Shown here: piece after piece, positions 28,439-36,690 of the stretch
Layout: each line of letters opens with the position of its first letter
Numbering within the stretch: position 1 is the stretch's first letter
NCBI GenBank assembly: GCA_017160915.1
Contig: JACAWG010000061.1
Location: 186,685-250,684, forward strand
Direction of reading: 5' to 3'
Origin: Aggregatibacter actinomycetemcomitans
GTDB lineage: Bacteria; Pseudomonadota; Gammaproteobacteria; Enterobacterales; Pasteurellaceae
DNA length: 64,000 nucleotides
The notes under the pieces: generated by a model
Databases searched by the model: none
The model's input: the letters and a program-made list of their open reading frames with translations, nothing else
Told to the model about the DNA's origin: nothing
Program-made: the position numbers and the translations under genes

Positions 28439-28441
28439 GGC

Positions 28442-29110
28442 TTATTCATCCTGATCCTGTTTAATTTGACGAATGTACAAATACACGGTGTGGCGGGAAA
28501 TATCGAGGCGTTCCGCCACTAAATTGATGGCATCTTTAATGTCGAAAATGCCTTTTTCATACAGAGAAACGACGATTTGGCGGTTTTTATTATTGTTCGC
28601 CACCATGCGATCGGCGGTAATTTCCTCAATGGTTTTTTCGACAGTTTGCACCACCAGCTCTTCCACCGAACTGGCGAAATTCACCGCCGAGGTTTCGCTG
28701 TGATCGGGCGTCGGGATAAAGTTTTGCAGAAATTGCGACACCGGCACGTCTAAATTAATGTTGATACAAAGCAAGCCGATAATGCGCTTTGTGCTGTTGC
28801 GAATGGCGATGGTCACCGACTTCATCAAGCCGCTGTTTTTCTTCGCGCGGGTAAAATAGGGTTTGCTGACGCTTTCCGATTTCATATTGTGTAATGAACG
28901 TAAAGCGAAATCCGTCATGGGCGAGCCCACCTGACGGTTGGTGTTGTGTCCGTTGGCGATATAAATGGCGGAATGTTCCAAATCCTCAAAGGAATGCAGA
29001 ACGATTTCGCAATGTTGTCCGATAAGCGCACTCACGCCGTCAACCACGGCAATATAAGAATTTAAAATGGTGCGATCTTCGTCGGTAAAAGGTCGTTTAT
29101 CCGTTAACAT
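28442..29110 (-). CDS. yheO: YheO-like PAS/HTH transcriptional regulator
   Basis: A 222-residue protein. The YheO-type PAS-like sensor domain covers about 8-125 (including GLLCININLDVPVSQFL) and a helix-turn-helix (AERLDISRHTVYLYIRQ) is at the C-terminus. It is the first gene of yheO-tusDCB, the same order as in E. coli. Homologues include the D-amino-acid responsive DarR type, but ligand and targets here are unknown. Confidence 0.88.
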   Translation of the reverse strand: MLTDKRPFTDEDRTILNSYIAVVDGVSALIGQHCEIVLHSFEDLEHSAIYIANGHNTNRQVGSPMTDFALRSLHNMKSESVSKPYFTRAKKNSGLMKSVTIAIRNSTKRIIGLLCININLDVPVSQFLQNFIPTPDHSETSAVNFASSVEELVVQTVEKTIEEITADRMVANNNKNRQIVVSLYEKGIFDIKDAINLVAERLDISRHTVYLYIRQIKQDQDE

Positions 29111-29149
29111 GAAAGAACGTGTTTATTGTTGTTATAGGCTGCTAGTAAT

Positions 29150-29182
29150 GACCGCACTTCCCTTTGCCGAAAAAGTGCGGTC
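29150..29182. terminator. Inverted USS pair after fkpA
   Basis: GACCGCACTT (29150-29159) and AAGTGCGGTC (29173-29182) are complementary. The dyad lies 11 bases after the fkpA stop on the minus strand; the T-run is poor, so its termination strength is uncertain. Confidence 0.6.
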
Positions 29183-29192
29183 GTTTTTCAGG

Positions 29193-29918
29193 TTATTTCG
29201 CCGGGGTGACGTCTAACACTTCCACATCAAAGTGAAGTGTGGAATGCGGTGGAATTTTATCGCCCGCGCCGTCTTCACCGTACGCCAAATCCGCCGGAAT
29301 GACTAACTCGATTTGTCCGCCTTTTTTGATTAATTGCAGACCTTCAGTCCAGCCTTTAATCACTTGATTTAACGGGAATTCGGCAGGCGTGCCGCGCTCG
29401 CGGGAGCTGTCGAATACGGTGCCGTCCGGCAATTTACCGGTATAGTGCACTTTGACCACATCGGTGGCTTTAATGACATCGCCGGAACCTGCTTTTTCCA
29501 CACGATATAACAAGCCGGAAGCGGTTTTCTTCACACCGTCTTTCTTAGCAAATTCCGCCGTGAATTTCTTGCCTTCTTCTTCCGCTTTTTTCACGACGGC
29601 GGCAACGCGTTTTTCATTTTCCGCTTTTAACTTGGCGTCAATGCCTTGCAAGGCAGCGGCGATTTCTTTGTTGCCTTCCAATTTGACTTTGCCGTTTAAC
29701 ACGTCGCTAATCCCGGCAATCACTTTCGCGTTGTTGTAATCAATCACGCCTTTTTGTGCGTTAATTAAGCCTTGTAAATCGGAACCGAATAATACGCCTA
29801 CCGCGTAGGAGGAATCATCGGTGAATTTTGCATCGGTTTTGCTTTCCGCTAAAACGCCGTTAGAAACGACCGCACTTAAAATCAGCGCCAGCGCTGAAAT
29901 TTTCTTCATTTTTAACAT
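29193..29918 (-). CDS. fkpA: FKBP-type peptidyl-prolyl isomerase FkpA
   Basis: A 241-residue periplasmic folding catalyst. A signal peptide (about 1-25, LAES) precedes an N-terminal dimerisation domain rich in Lys and Glu helices and a C-terminal FKBP domain (about 125-238) with VHYTGKLPDGTVFDSS, LPVIKGW-type VIKGWTEGL and AYGEDGAGDKIPPHSTL. AAGGATAG before ATG at 29918 supports the start; an in-frame ATG three codons on is an alternative. It diverges from slyX, as in E. coli. Confidence 0.96.
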   Translation of the reverse strand: MLKMKKISALALILSAVVSNGVLAESKTDAKFTDDSSYAVGVLFGSDLQGLINAQKGVIDYNNAKVIAGISDVLNGKVKLEGNKEIAAALQGIDAKLKAENEKRVAAVVKKAEEEGKKFTAEFAKKDGVKKTASGLLYRVEKAGSGDVIKATDVVKVHYTGKLPDGTVFDSSRERGTPAEFPLNQVIKGWTEGLQLIKKGGQIELVIPADLAYGEDGAGDKIPPHSTLHFDVEVLDVTPAK

Positions 29919-30006
29919 TGGGTTCTATCCTTTATAATAAGTGAAAAATGCGTTGAATAGGGTAAAACGGATTCAACAAATTCACAACAGTTATTTAGGA
30001 ATTATT

Positions 30007-30228
30007 ATGTCGATGCAACAAAATGTAGAGCAGCGTATCGCTGAATTGGAGATGAAAGCGACCTTTCAGGAAACCGTCATTGAGGAATTGAATCAGGCAT
30101 TGATTGAACAGCAATTTATTCTGGATAAAATGCAGCTTCAGTTACGTTATCTGGTGAATAAAATGCAGGATATGCAGCCTTCCAATATCGCCAGCCAAGC
30201 GGAAGAAACCCCGCCGCCGCATTATTAA
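30007..30228 (+). CDS. slyX: SlyX family protein
   Basis: A 73-residue protein of the SlyX family: an N-terminal coiled coil ([25 protein letters not shown]) and a C-terminal PPHY, the family signature. TTAGGA precedes ATG at 30007; upstream in-frame ATG codons at 29941 are far and lack support. Function is unknown although it is well conserved next to fkpA. Confidence 0.93.
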   Translation: MSMQQNVEQRIAELEMKATFQETVIEELNQALIEQQFILDKMQLQLRYLVNKMQDMQPSNIASQAEETPPPHY

Positions 30229-30239
30229 AACAAACAAAA

Positions 30240-30270
30240 AAGGACGCTCAATTGCGTCCTTATTTATTTG
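30240..30270. terminator. Bidirectional terminator between slyX and the peroxiredoxin gene
   Basis: AAGGACGC (30240-30247), loop TCAATT, GCGTCCTT (30254-30261), then a T-rich run on the plus strand and A-rich DNA on the other side. Confidence 0.85.
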
Positions 30271-30280
30271 ATGGCGTTGA

Positions 30281-31009
30281 TTATTTTGCGAAATACGCTT
30301 CTAAATCATCGCTACCGCCGATGTGTTTACCACCGATGAACACTTGTGGCACGGTCGCACGACCGGAAACTGCACGTACGCTCACGATAGTGGCGTCATG
30401 ACCTAATACGATTTCTTCAAAGCTCAAGCCTTTTTCATGTAACATTTGTTTTGCTTTTGCACAGAACGGGCAGCCCGGTTTAGTGAAGATTGAAATAGAT
30501 TCTTGAACTTGGTGTTGCGGTGCAAGGTATTTCAACATGGTGTCGGCATCGGACACTTTGAACGGATCGCCCGGTTCGTTTGGCTCGATGAACATTTTTT
30601 CAACTACGCCGTTTTTCACCAGCATAGAATAACGCCATGAACGTTTACCGAAACCTAAATCTTCTTTACCGACCAACATGCCCATGCCTTCGGTGAATTC
30701 GCCATTACCGTCCGGAACGAAAGTGATGTTGTCGGATTTTTCATCTTCTTTCCATGCGTTCATTACGAATGTGTCGTTTACGGAAACCACAAGAATATCG
30801 TCAACGCCGTATTTTTTGAATACCGGCGCTAATTCGTTATAACGTGGTAAGTGGGAAGAAGAACAAGTCGGGGTGAATGCGCCCGGTAGAGAGAAAACGA
30901 TAACGGTTTTGTTATCAAATAATTCGGATGTGGTGACATCAACCCATTGGTCGCCTTGACGAGTGCGGAATGTCACTTGAGGAACTTTTTTACCTTCCAT
31001 ATTGGACAT
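30281..31009 (-). CDS. Hybrid peroxiredoxin-glutaredoxin (PGdx)
   Basis: A 242-residue fusion of a peroxiredoxin (1-165; peroxidatic Cys49 in [13 protein letters not shown]) and a glutaredoxin (about 170-242; Cys180-Pro-Phe-Cys183). It reduces hydrogen peroxide and organic peroxides with glutathione, the attached Grx recycling the Prx. The residue numbers equal those known for Haemophilus influenzae PGdx. The gene diverges from oxyR, 156 bases away, so OxyR control of the peroxiredoxin is likely. Confidence 0.97.
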   Translation of the reverse strand: MSNMEGKKVPQVTFRTRQGDQWVDVTTSELFDNKTVIVFSLPGAFTPTCSSSHLPRYNELAPVFKKYGVDDILVVSVNDTFVMNAWKEDEKSDNITFVPDGNGEFTEGMGMLVGKEDLGFGKRSWRYSMLVKNGVVEKMFIEPNEPGDPFKVSDADTMLKYLAPQHQVQESISIFTKPGCPFCAKAKQMLHEKGLSFEEIVLGHDATIVSVRAVSGRATVPQVFIGGKHIGGSDDLEAYFAK

Positions 31010-31165
31010 GATTTTTCTCCTGTTTAATAAAGTGGAACGGAATTAGGGACCGTCGCTCAAAACCTAAGCGGTCTCTAAATGACGGTGAATTATAGGTAAA
31101 ATTATGATATAGTCACAATCAATTAATTCTATTCTTTTAATTGCTACTTTCTATAATGAGGACCT
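31010..31165. promoter_or_regulatory. Divergent PGdx/oxyR control region
   Basis: This 156-base region must hold promoters for both genes and probably OxyR sites. ATAGGTAAAA (31092 on) fits the first half of an OxyR element (ATAG-N-T), and another ATAG lies at 31109, but the spacing does not fit the full consensus, so no exact site is claimed. Confidence 0.4.
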
Positions 31166-32062
31166 ATGAATATTCGCGATTTAGAATACCTTGTAGCGCT
31201 TGCCGAACACAAGCACTTTCGTCGTGCGGCGGACTCTTGTCATGTAAGCCAACCGACTTTAAGCGGACAGATTCGTAAACTGGAAGATGAATTGGGGATT
31301 ATTTTATTAGAACGCACCAGCCGCAAAGTGTTGTTTACTCAATCGGGTTTATTGTTGGTGGATCAAGCCAAAACCGTCTTGCGCGAAGTGAAATTATTAA
31401 AAGAAATGGCAAGCAACCAAGGCAAAGAAATGACCGGGCCGCTCCATGTGGGCGTTATTCCGACGGTCGGGCCTTATCTGATGCCGCATATCGTGCCGAC
31501 CTTGCAGCAAAATTTCCCGGAACTGGAACTGTTCCTTTACGAAGCGCAAACCCATCAATTATTGGAACAACTGGAAACCGGTCGGTTGGATTGTGCCATT
31601 GTGGCGTCTGTGCCGGAAACCGAAGCCTTTATTGAAGTGCAGCTGTTCAATGAAAAAATGCTGCTCGCCATCGCCGAGCAGCATCCTTGGGCGGAGAAAA
31701 AATCCATTCCGATGTCGCTGTTGAAAGACTGCGAAATGCTCATGTTGGATGACGGCCACTGCCTGCGCAATCAAGCCTTAGGTTATTGCTTCACCGCCGG
31801 CGCGCGGGAAAATGCCCATTTTCAGGCAACCAGCTTGGAAACCCTGCGCAACATGGTGGCGGCGAATGCCGGCGTTACCTTAATGCCGCAACTTGCCGTG
31901 CTCAGCGAAGGCAATCGCGGCGGGGTGAAATACCTGCCTTGCCACGATCCGGAGCCATCCCGCAATATTACGCTGGTTTATCGCCCGGGCTCACCGCTAC
32001 GTGCCCGTTATGAACGGGTGGCAGGTGCGGTCAGTCAATCGGTTAAATCTATCTTATCTTAA
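31166..32062 (+). CDS. oxyR: Hydrogen peroxide-sensing LysR-type regulator OxyR
   Basis: A 298-residue LysR-type activator. The winged HTH is at about 1-60 ([24 protein letters not shown]). The redox pair Cys199 and Cys208 in [13 protein letters not shown] sits exactly as in E. coli OxyR and forms the activating disulfide. GAGGAC precedes ATG. It diverges from the PGdx peroxiredoxin, its likely target, and is followed after 11 bases by fabR, so the two regulators may be co-transcribed. Confidence 0.97.
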   Translation: MNIRDLEYLVALAEHKHFRRAADSCHVSQPTLSGQIRKLEDELGIILLERTSRKVLFTQSGLLLVDQAKTVLREVKLLKEMASNQGKEMTGPLHVGVIPTVGPYLMPHIVPTLQQNFPELELFLYEAQTHQLLEQLETGRLDCAIVASVPETEAFIEVQLFNEKMLLAIAEQHPWAEKKSIPMSLLKDCEMLMLDDGHCLRNQALGYCFTAGARENAHFQATSLETLRNMVAANAGVTLMPQLAVLSEGNRGGVKYLPCHDPEPSRNITLVYRPGSPLRARYERVAGAVSQSVKSILS

Positions 32063-32073
32063 CGGAGCAGTTC

Positions 32074-32694
32074 ATGGTCGGTATTCGCGCGCAGCAAAAA
32101 GAAAAAACCCGTCGCGCTTTAATTGATGCGGCTTTTAACCAACTGACGGCGGAAAAGAGTTTTTCCAATTTAAGTTTACGGGAAGTTTCCCGCGAAGCCG
32201 GTATTGCTCCGACCTCGTTCTATCGCCATTTTCGCGATATGGACGAACTCGGTCTCACCATGGTGGACGAAGCGGGCTTAATCCTGCGCCAACTCATGCG
32301 TCAGGCACGTAAACGCATTGCCAACGGCGGCAGCGTCATCGTCATCTCGGTGGAAACTTTCTTTGAATTTATCAACAACAGCCCGAACGTATTCCGCCTG
32401 TTATTACGTGAAAGTTCCGGTACATCGCAAGCGTTCCGCACCGCCGCCGCCCGTGAAATCAAACATTTTATCGACGAACTGTCGGAATACATCGCCCACA
32501 GAAATCACTATTCGCAATACATCGCCTATGTGCAGGCGGAAGGCATGGTAACCATCGTTTTTACCGCCGGCGCCAATGCCTTAGACATGAGCAAAGCGGA
32601 ACGGGAACAGCTAAAAGAACGGTTGATTTTGCAACTTAGAATGCTGGCAAAAGGCACAAAACGGGAAGCAAGAGATCGAAGTGAAAGCCATTAA
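32074..32694 (+). CDS. fabR: TetR-type fatty acid repressor FabR
   Basis: A 206-residue TetR-family repressor. The HTH lies at about 10-58 ([22 protein letters not shown]). FabR tunes unsaturated fatty acid synthesis by repressing fabB and fabA, sensing acyl-CoA or acyl-ACP. The oxyR-fabR order matches that of E. coli (oxyR, sthA-adjacent, fabR). Its end overlaps the next gene by 14 bases. Confidence 0.93.
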   Translation: MVGIRAQQKEKTRRALIDAAFNQLTAEKSFSNLSLREVSREAGIAPTSFYRHFRDMDELGLTMVDEAGLILRQLMRQARKRIANGGSVIVISVETFFEFINNSPNVFRLLLRESSGTSQAFRTAAAREIKHFIDELSEYIAHRNHYSQYIAYVQAEGMVTIVFTAGANALDMSKAEREQLKERLILQLRMLAKGTKREARDRSESH

Positions 32695-33190
32695 TTACAA
32701 AAAATTCCTCAAAAACGCCTTTTCTTTATTGCTCACCTTGTTGATCGTGAGCAGTATTTTAGATTTCATCCGCAAGCCGAACGTACCGGATAACATCAAT
32801 GCGACAGCATTATATGACCTACAGGGCAACCCGTTTTTTCTGCCGCAACTGGCGCAGGATAAACCGACAATCCTTTATTTTTGGGGAACCTGGTGCGGTT
32901 ATTGCCGTTACACTTCGCCGGCAATTAACGACTTGGCGCAAGAAGGCTACCCTGTGGTTTCCGTGGCGTTACGCTCGGGTTCGGCGCAAGCGGTGGCGGA
33001 TTATCTGGCGGAACATCAATACCGCTTTACCACAGTGAACGACCCACAGGGCGAACTCGCCGAGCAATGGGCGGTGAGCGTCACGCCCACCATCATCATT
33101 TTACACAACGGCAAAATGGACCTGGCAACCACCGGCTGGACCAGTTATTGGGGCTTAAAAGTGCGGTTGTTTTTGGCAACGTTTTTATAA
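32681..33190 (+). CDS. Membrane-anchored thioredoxin-like protein (ScsD-like)
   Basis: A 169-residue protein with one N-terminal membrane anchor (about 12-30, [14 protein letters not shown]) and a periplasmic thioredoxin fold with active site Trp-Cys-Gly-Tyr-Cys (WGTWCGYC) and the cis-Pro in VTPTIIIL. It resembles TlpA/ScsD-type disulfide reductases. The start is a GTG at 32681 overlapping fabR; the C-terminal residues VRLF come from an in-frame USS. Redox partner and substrate are unknown. Confidence 0.85.
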   Translation: MKAINYKKFLKNAFSLLLTLLIVSSILDFIRKPNVPDNINATALYDLQGNPFFLPQLAQDKPTILYFWGTWCGYCRYTSPAINDLAQEGYPVVSVALRSGSAQAVADYLAEHQYRFTTVNDPQGELAEQWAVSVTPTIIILHNGKMDLATTGWTSYWGLKVRLFLATFL

Positions 33191-33286
33191 CGTAAAAACA
33201 CCGTAAAAATGCACCGCACTTTTACCTCGGCGGGGAAATCTATTACAATGAACAACAATTTTCACATCTAGCAAAAGGACAGAACT

Positions 33287-34213
33287 ATGATTATCGTAAC
33301 AGGCGGCGCGGGCTTCATCGGCAGCAACATCGTCAAAGCATTAAACGACATGGGACGCAAAGATATTTTAGTGGTGGATAACTTAAAAGACGGCACCAAA
33401 TTCGTCAACTTAGTGGATTTAGACATCGCCGACTATTGCGACAAAGAAGACTTCATCGCCTCCATTATCGCCGGCGACGATTTGGGCGACATCGAGGCGG
33501 TCTTCCACGAAGGCGCGTGCTCCGCCACCACCGAATGGGACGGCAAATACATCATGCACAACAACTACGAATATTCCAAAGAGTTGCTGCATTACTGCCT
33601 GGATCGCCAAATTCCGTTCCTCTACGCCTCCAGTGCCGCCACCTACGGCGACAAAACCGAATTCCGCGAAGAGCGCGAGTTTGAAGGCCCGTTAAATGTG
33701 TACGGCTATTCCAAATTCTTATTCGATCAATATGTACGCGCCATTTTGCCGGAAGCACAATCGCCGGTGTGCGGTTTCCGTTATTTCAACGTGTACGGCC
33801 CGCGCGAAGGTCACAAAGGCTCCATGGCAAGCGTGGCGTTCCACTTAAACAACCAAATCCTGAAAGGCGAAAACCCGAAACTGTTCGCCGGCAGCGAGCA
33901 CTTCCGTCGTGATTTCGTCTATGTGGGCGACGTGGCGGCGGTGAACATCTGGTGCTGGCAAAATAAGGTTTCCGGCATTTTCAACTGCGGCACCGGCAAC
34001 GCCGAATCCTTCGCCGAAGTGGCAAAAGCGGTCATCAAATTCCACAACAAAGGCGAAGTGGAAACTATTCCGTTCCCGGAACATTTAAAATCCCGCTACC
34101 AAGAATACACCCAAGCGGACTTAACCAAACTCCGCGCCACCGGTTACGACAAACCGTTCAAAACCGTAGCGGAAGGCGTCGCGGAATATATGGCATGGTT
34201 GAATCGTAAATAG
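33287..34213 (+). CDS. hldD: ADP-L-glycero-D-manno-heptose 6-epimerase
   Basis: The last enzyme of ADP-heptose synthesis for the LPS inner core, cytosolic. NADP-binding GGAGFIG is at the N-terminus (6-12); the SDR catalytic pair Tyr139 and Lys143 is in [10 protein letters not shown]. At 308 residues it has the usual length. AAAAGGACAG precedes ATG at 33287. Followed by a USS dyad terminator and, after an inserted fic gene, by waaF, which uses its product. Confidence 0.97.
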   Translation: MIIVTGGAGFIGSNIVKALNDMGRKDILVVDNLKDGTKFVNLVDLDIADYCDKEDFIASIIAGDDLGDIEAVFHEGACSATTEWDGKYIMHNNYEYSKELLHYCLDRQIPFLYASSAATYGDKTEFREEREFEGPLNVYGYSKFLFDQYVRAILPEAQSPVCGFRYFNVYGPREGHKGSMASVAFHLNNQILKGENPKLFAGSEHFRRDFVYVGDVAAVNIWCWQNKVSGIFNCGTGNAESFAEVAKAVIKFHNKGEVETIPFPEHLKSRYQEYTQADLTKLRATGYDKPFKTVAEGVAEYMAWLNRK

Positions 34214-34262
34214 AACGAAAGCATCTGTTTTAGCAGAGAAATTCAAACGGAAAACAGCGTAT

Positions 34263-34301
34263 AAGTGCGGTTAAAATCCATCGTGTTTTTTAACCGCACT
34301 T
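34263..34301. terminator. Inverted USS pair after hldD
   Basis: AAGTGCGGTTAAAA (34263-34276) and TTTTAACCGCACTT (34288-34301) are exact 14-base complements. Probable hldD terminator. Confidence 0.75.
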
Positions 34302-34320
34302 TTGAAAATAGCAATGACAA

Positions 34321-34351
34321 ATAAGGCAAATAATTATATTATTTGCCTTAT
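34321..34351. promoter_or_regulatory. Perfect 14-base AT-rich palindrome upstream of fic
   Basis: ATAAGGCAAATAAT (34321-34334), centre TAT, ATTATTTGCCTTAT (34338-34351). It ends 32 bases before the fic start codon. It follows a separate terminator, so it is probably an operator or 5'-leader hairpin for fic; a second terminator cannot be excluded. Confidence 0.55.
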
Positions 34352-34383
34352 ATTTTAAGGCGAATAGTAAAGGTAATTGCGGC

Positions 34384-35511
34384 ATGGAACAACAATATAT
34401 TTGGCAGCTGGCAAATTGGCGACAATGGGAATATGACCTGCCGCAATTACTGCCGCTGTTAAACCAGGCCCATTATCAACAGGGGTTATTGCTCGGACGG
34501 CTGTTGGATATCGGTTTAGGTGAGCGCGAACAAATCTGCCTTCAGGCATTAACCATTAGCGTTCTTAAAAGTAGCGAAATCGAAGGTGAAATGCTCAATG
34601 CACAGTCCGTGCGTTCTTCCCTAGCACGCCGTTTGGGTATAGATATCGGCGGCTTAACCGCAACGGATCGCGCCGTCGAAGGCGTCGTGGAAATGACCTT
34701 AAACGCTACCGAACGGTTTGATAGCCCGCTTATCCTAGAGCGATTATTCGGTTGGCATGCCGCACTCTTCCCAAGCGGTTATAGCGGAATGATGAAAATT
34801 CGGACGGCACAGTTGCGTGATGATAGCAACGGCGCAATGCAGGTGATTTCAGGAAGAATTGGGAGACAAAAAATTCATTTTCAGGCTCCGCCGGCAGAGC
34901 GACTTGAAAAGGAATTAAGGCTATTTCTAACCTGGCTGAATGATTCGAACCAAGCGCTTGATCCTTTTATCAAAACCGGTATCGCCCATCTCTGGTTTTT
35001 AACTCTGCATCCCTTTGAAGACGGTAATGGTCGTATTGCACGTGCTATTGCGGATTATTTGCTTGCCAAAGCCGACGGAAACCCACAACGGTTTTATAGC
35101 CTGTCCGCACAAATCCAAAAAGTGCGGTCGGATTATTATGTGATTTTAGAGCAAACTCAGAAGGGCGAAATCGACTTAACCCAATGGCTGATGTGGTTTT
35201 TAACCTGTTTAATCAACGCCATGAAGCAGGCGCAGGAAACTTTGGATAAGGTTTTGCTGAAAACCCGATACTGGCAATCCTGGCGTCGGTTTTCGCTCAA
35301 TGAACGTCAAATCAAAGTCCTCAATCTTATGTTGGACGGCTTTGAGGGCAAGCTCAGCAATAAAAAATATGCCGCCTTAACCAAAGTGTCGCGGGACACC
35401 GCCTTGCGGGATCTTACGGATTTAGTCGCAAAAAATATATTGAAACGCGCAGAAGAAGGCGGGCGGAGCATTCATTATGAATTGACGCCCCCGCATTTAT
35501 CACAAGTTTAA
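34384..35511 (+). CDS. Class II Fic family protein (Fic plus DUF4172 and winged helix)
   Basis: A 375-residue Fic protein that would AMPylate (or de-AMPylate) target proteins in the cytosol. An N-terminal DUF4172-type domain carries the self-inhibitory motif Ser63-Ser-Glu-Ile-Glu67-Gly68 that blocks ATP binding (class II). The full catalytic motif HPFEDGNGRIAR begins at His209. A winged helix (about 300-370) suggests DNA binding or autoregulation. AAGG precedes ATG. The gene interrupts the hldD-waaF pair and looks intact; targets are unknown. A USS is present within the coding region (near 35120). Confidence 0.9.
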   Translation: MEQQYIWQLANWRQWEYDLPQLLPLLNQAHYQQGLLLGRLLDIGLGEREQICLQALTISVLKSSEIEGEMLNAQSVRSSLARRLGIDIGGLTATDRAVEGVVEMTLNATERFDSPLILERLFGWHAALFPSGYSGMMKIRTAQLRDDSNGAMQVISGRIGRQKIHFQAPPAERLEKELRLFLTWLNDSNQALDPFIKTGIAHLWFLTLHPFEDGNGRIARAIADYLLAKADGNPQRFYSLSAQIQKVRSDYYVILEQTQKGEIDLTQWLMWFLTCLINAMKQAQETLDKVLLKTRYWQSWRRFSLNERQIKVLNLMLDGFEGKLSNKKYAALTKVSRDTALRDLTDLVAKNILKRAEEGGRSIHYELTPPHLSQV

Positions 35512-35529
35512 AATCACTTAAGGTAAAAC

Positions 35530-36573
35530 ATGAATATCCTAATTATCGGCCCCTCTTGGGTCGGCGATATGATGATGTCGCACAGTTTGTATCAACAGCT
35601 CAAATTGCAATATCCCCATTGCCAAATCGATGTGATGGCGCCCAATTGGTGCAAGCCGTTGCTGGCGCGTATGCCGGAAGTGCGGAATGCCATTGAGATG
35701 CCCCTCGGGCACGGGAAATTCGCGTTGGGTGAGCGTTATCGTTTGGGTAAGGCGTTGCGTAATCAATACGATATGGCGATTGTGCTGCCGAACTCGCTGA
35801 AATCGGCGTTTATTCCGTTATTTGCGAAAATTGCCGTGCGCCGCGGTTGGAAAGGGGAAAGCCGTTATTGGCTGCTCAATGACTTACGCCATAACAAACG
35901 GGATTACCCCATGATGGTGCAGCGTTATGTGGCGTTGGCGTTTGAAAAAAATGCCGTGCCGAACGCGGACGAAATCCCGATGCTGAAGCCTTATTTAACC
36001 GTCGAACCGAATCAGCAAACGGCGACCTTAAAAACGTTTGAAAAACAGACCGCACTTTTAGGCGGGCGCCCGATTATCGGTTTTTGCCCCGGTGCGGAAT
36101 TCGGTCCGGCGAAGCGTTGGCCGCATTATCATTATGCTGAACTGGCACGGATGCTCATTGAAAAAGGTTATGCGGTGGAACTTTTCGGCTCACCGAAAGA
36201 TGTGGACGCCGGCGAACAAATCCGCAACGCGTTGCCTGCCGAGCTGCAACCCTTCTGTTTGAACCTAGCGGGGCAAACCAATCTCAATCAGGCGGTGGAT
36301 TTAATCGCCAACTGCACCGCTGTCGTCAGCAACGACAGTGGTTTAATGCACATTGCCGCCGCCACCGCTCGCCCGTTAGTGGCGCTTTACGGCCCGACCA
36401 GCCCCGTTTACACGCCCCCGTTATCGGACAACGCCGCCATCATTCGGTTAATCGAAGGGGATTTGATTAAAGTGCGCAAAAGCACCGATAGCGCGGAAGG
36501 CTATCATCAAAGTTTGATCGACATTACACCGAACATGGTGTTTGAAAAGCTAATGGGATTACTCAATCAATAA
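35530..36573 (+). CDS. waaF: ADP-heptose:LPS heptosyltransferase II
   Basis: A 347-residue GT9-family glycosyltransferase that adds the second heptose to the LPS inner core at the cytosolic face. It opens with NILIIGPSWVGDMMMSHSLYQQL and holds the conserved CPGAEFGPAKRWP and SNDSGLMHIAAAT blocks that bind ADP-heptose. AAGGTAAA precedes ATG. A USS (near 36050) is in-frame. The gene ends at a strong USS-derived terminator. Confidence 0.97.
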   Translation: MNILIIGPSWVGDMMMSHSLYQQLKLQYPHCQIDVMAPNWCKPLLARMPEVRNAIEMPLGHGKFALGERYRLGKALRNQYDMAIVLPNSLKSAFIPLFAKIAVRRGWKGESRYWLLNDLRHNKRDYPMMVQRYVALAFEKNAVPNADEIPMLKPYLTVEPNQQTATLKTFEKQTALLGGRPIIGFCPGAEFGPAKRWPHYHYAELARMLIEKGYAVELFGSPKDVDAGEQIRNALPAELQPFCLNLAGQTNLNQAVDLIANCTAVVSNDSGLMHIAAATARPLVALYGPTSPVYTPPLSDNAAIIRLIEGDLIKVRKSTDSAEGYHQSLIDITPNMVFEKLMGLLNQ

Positions 36574-36578
36574 CCGCC

Positions 36579-36607
36579 TGGCCGCACAAAAGTGCGGTCA
36601 TTTTTTT
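36579..36607 (+). terminator. Terminator of waaF containing a USS
   Basis: TGGCCGCAC (36579-36587), loop AAAA, GTGCGGTCA (36592-36600) with one G-T pair, followed by seven T. Confidence 0.85.
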
Positions 36608-36690
36608 CCTTAAATTTTGCTTCAAATCCTTTGGGGGCAATGGGTTAAAAGATCTATACTATTGCCCTGATTTACTTTTTCGGAGTTGTT

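Noticed and set aside
31152-31157. TATAAT as the oxyR -10 promoter box
   Set aside because: It is eight bases from the ATG and overlaps the ribosome site region, so the transcript would start at or inside the start codon.
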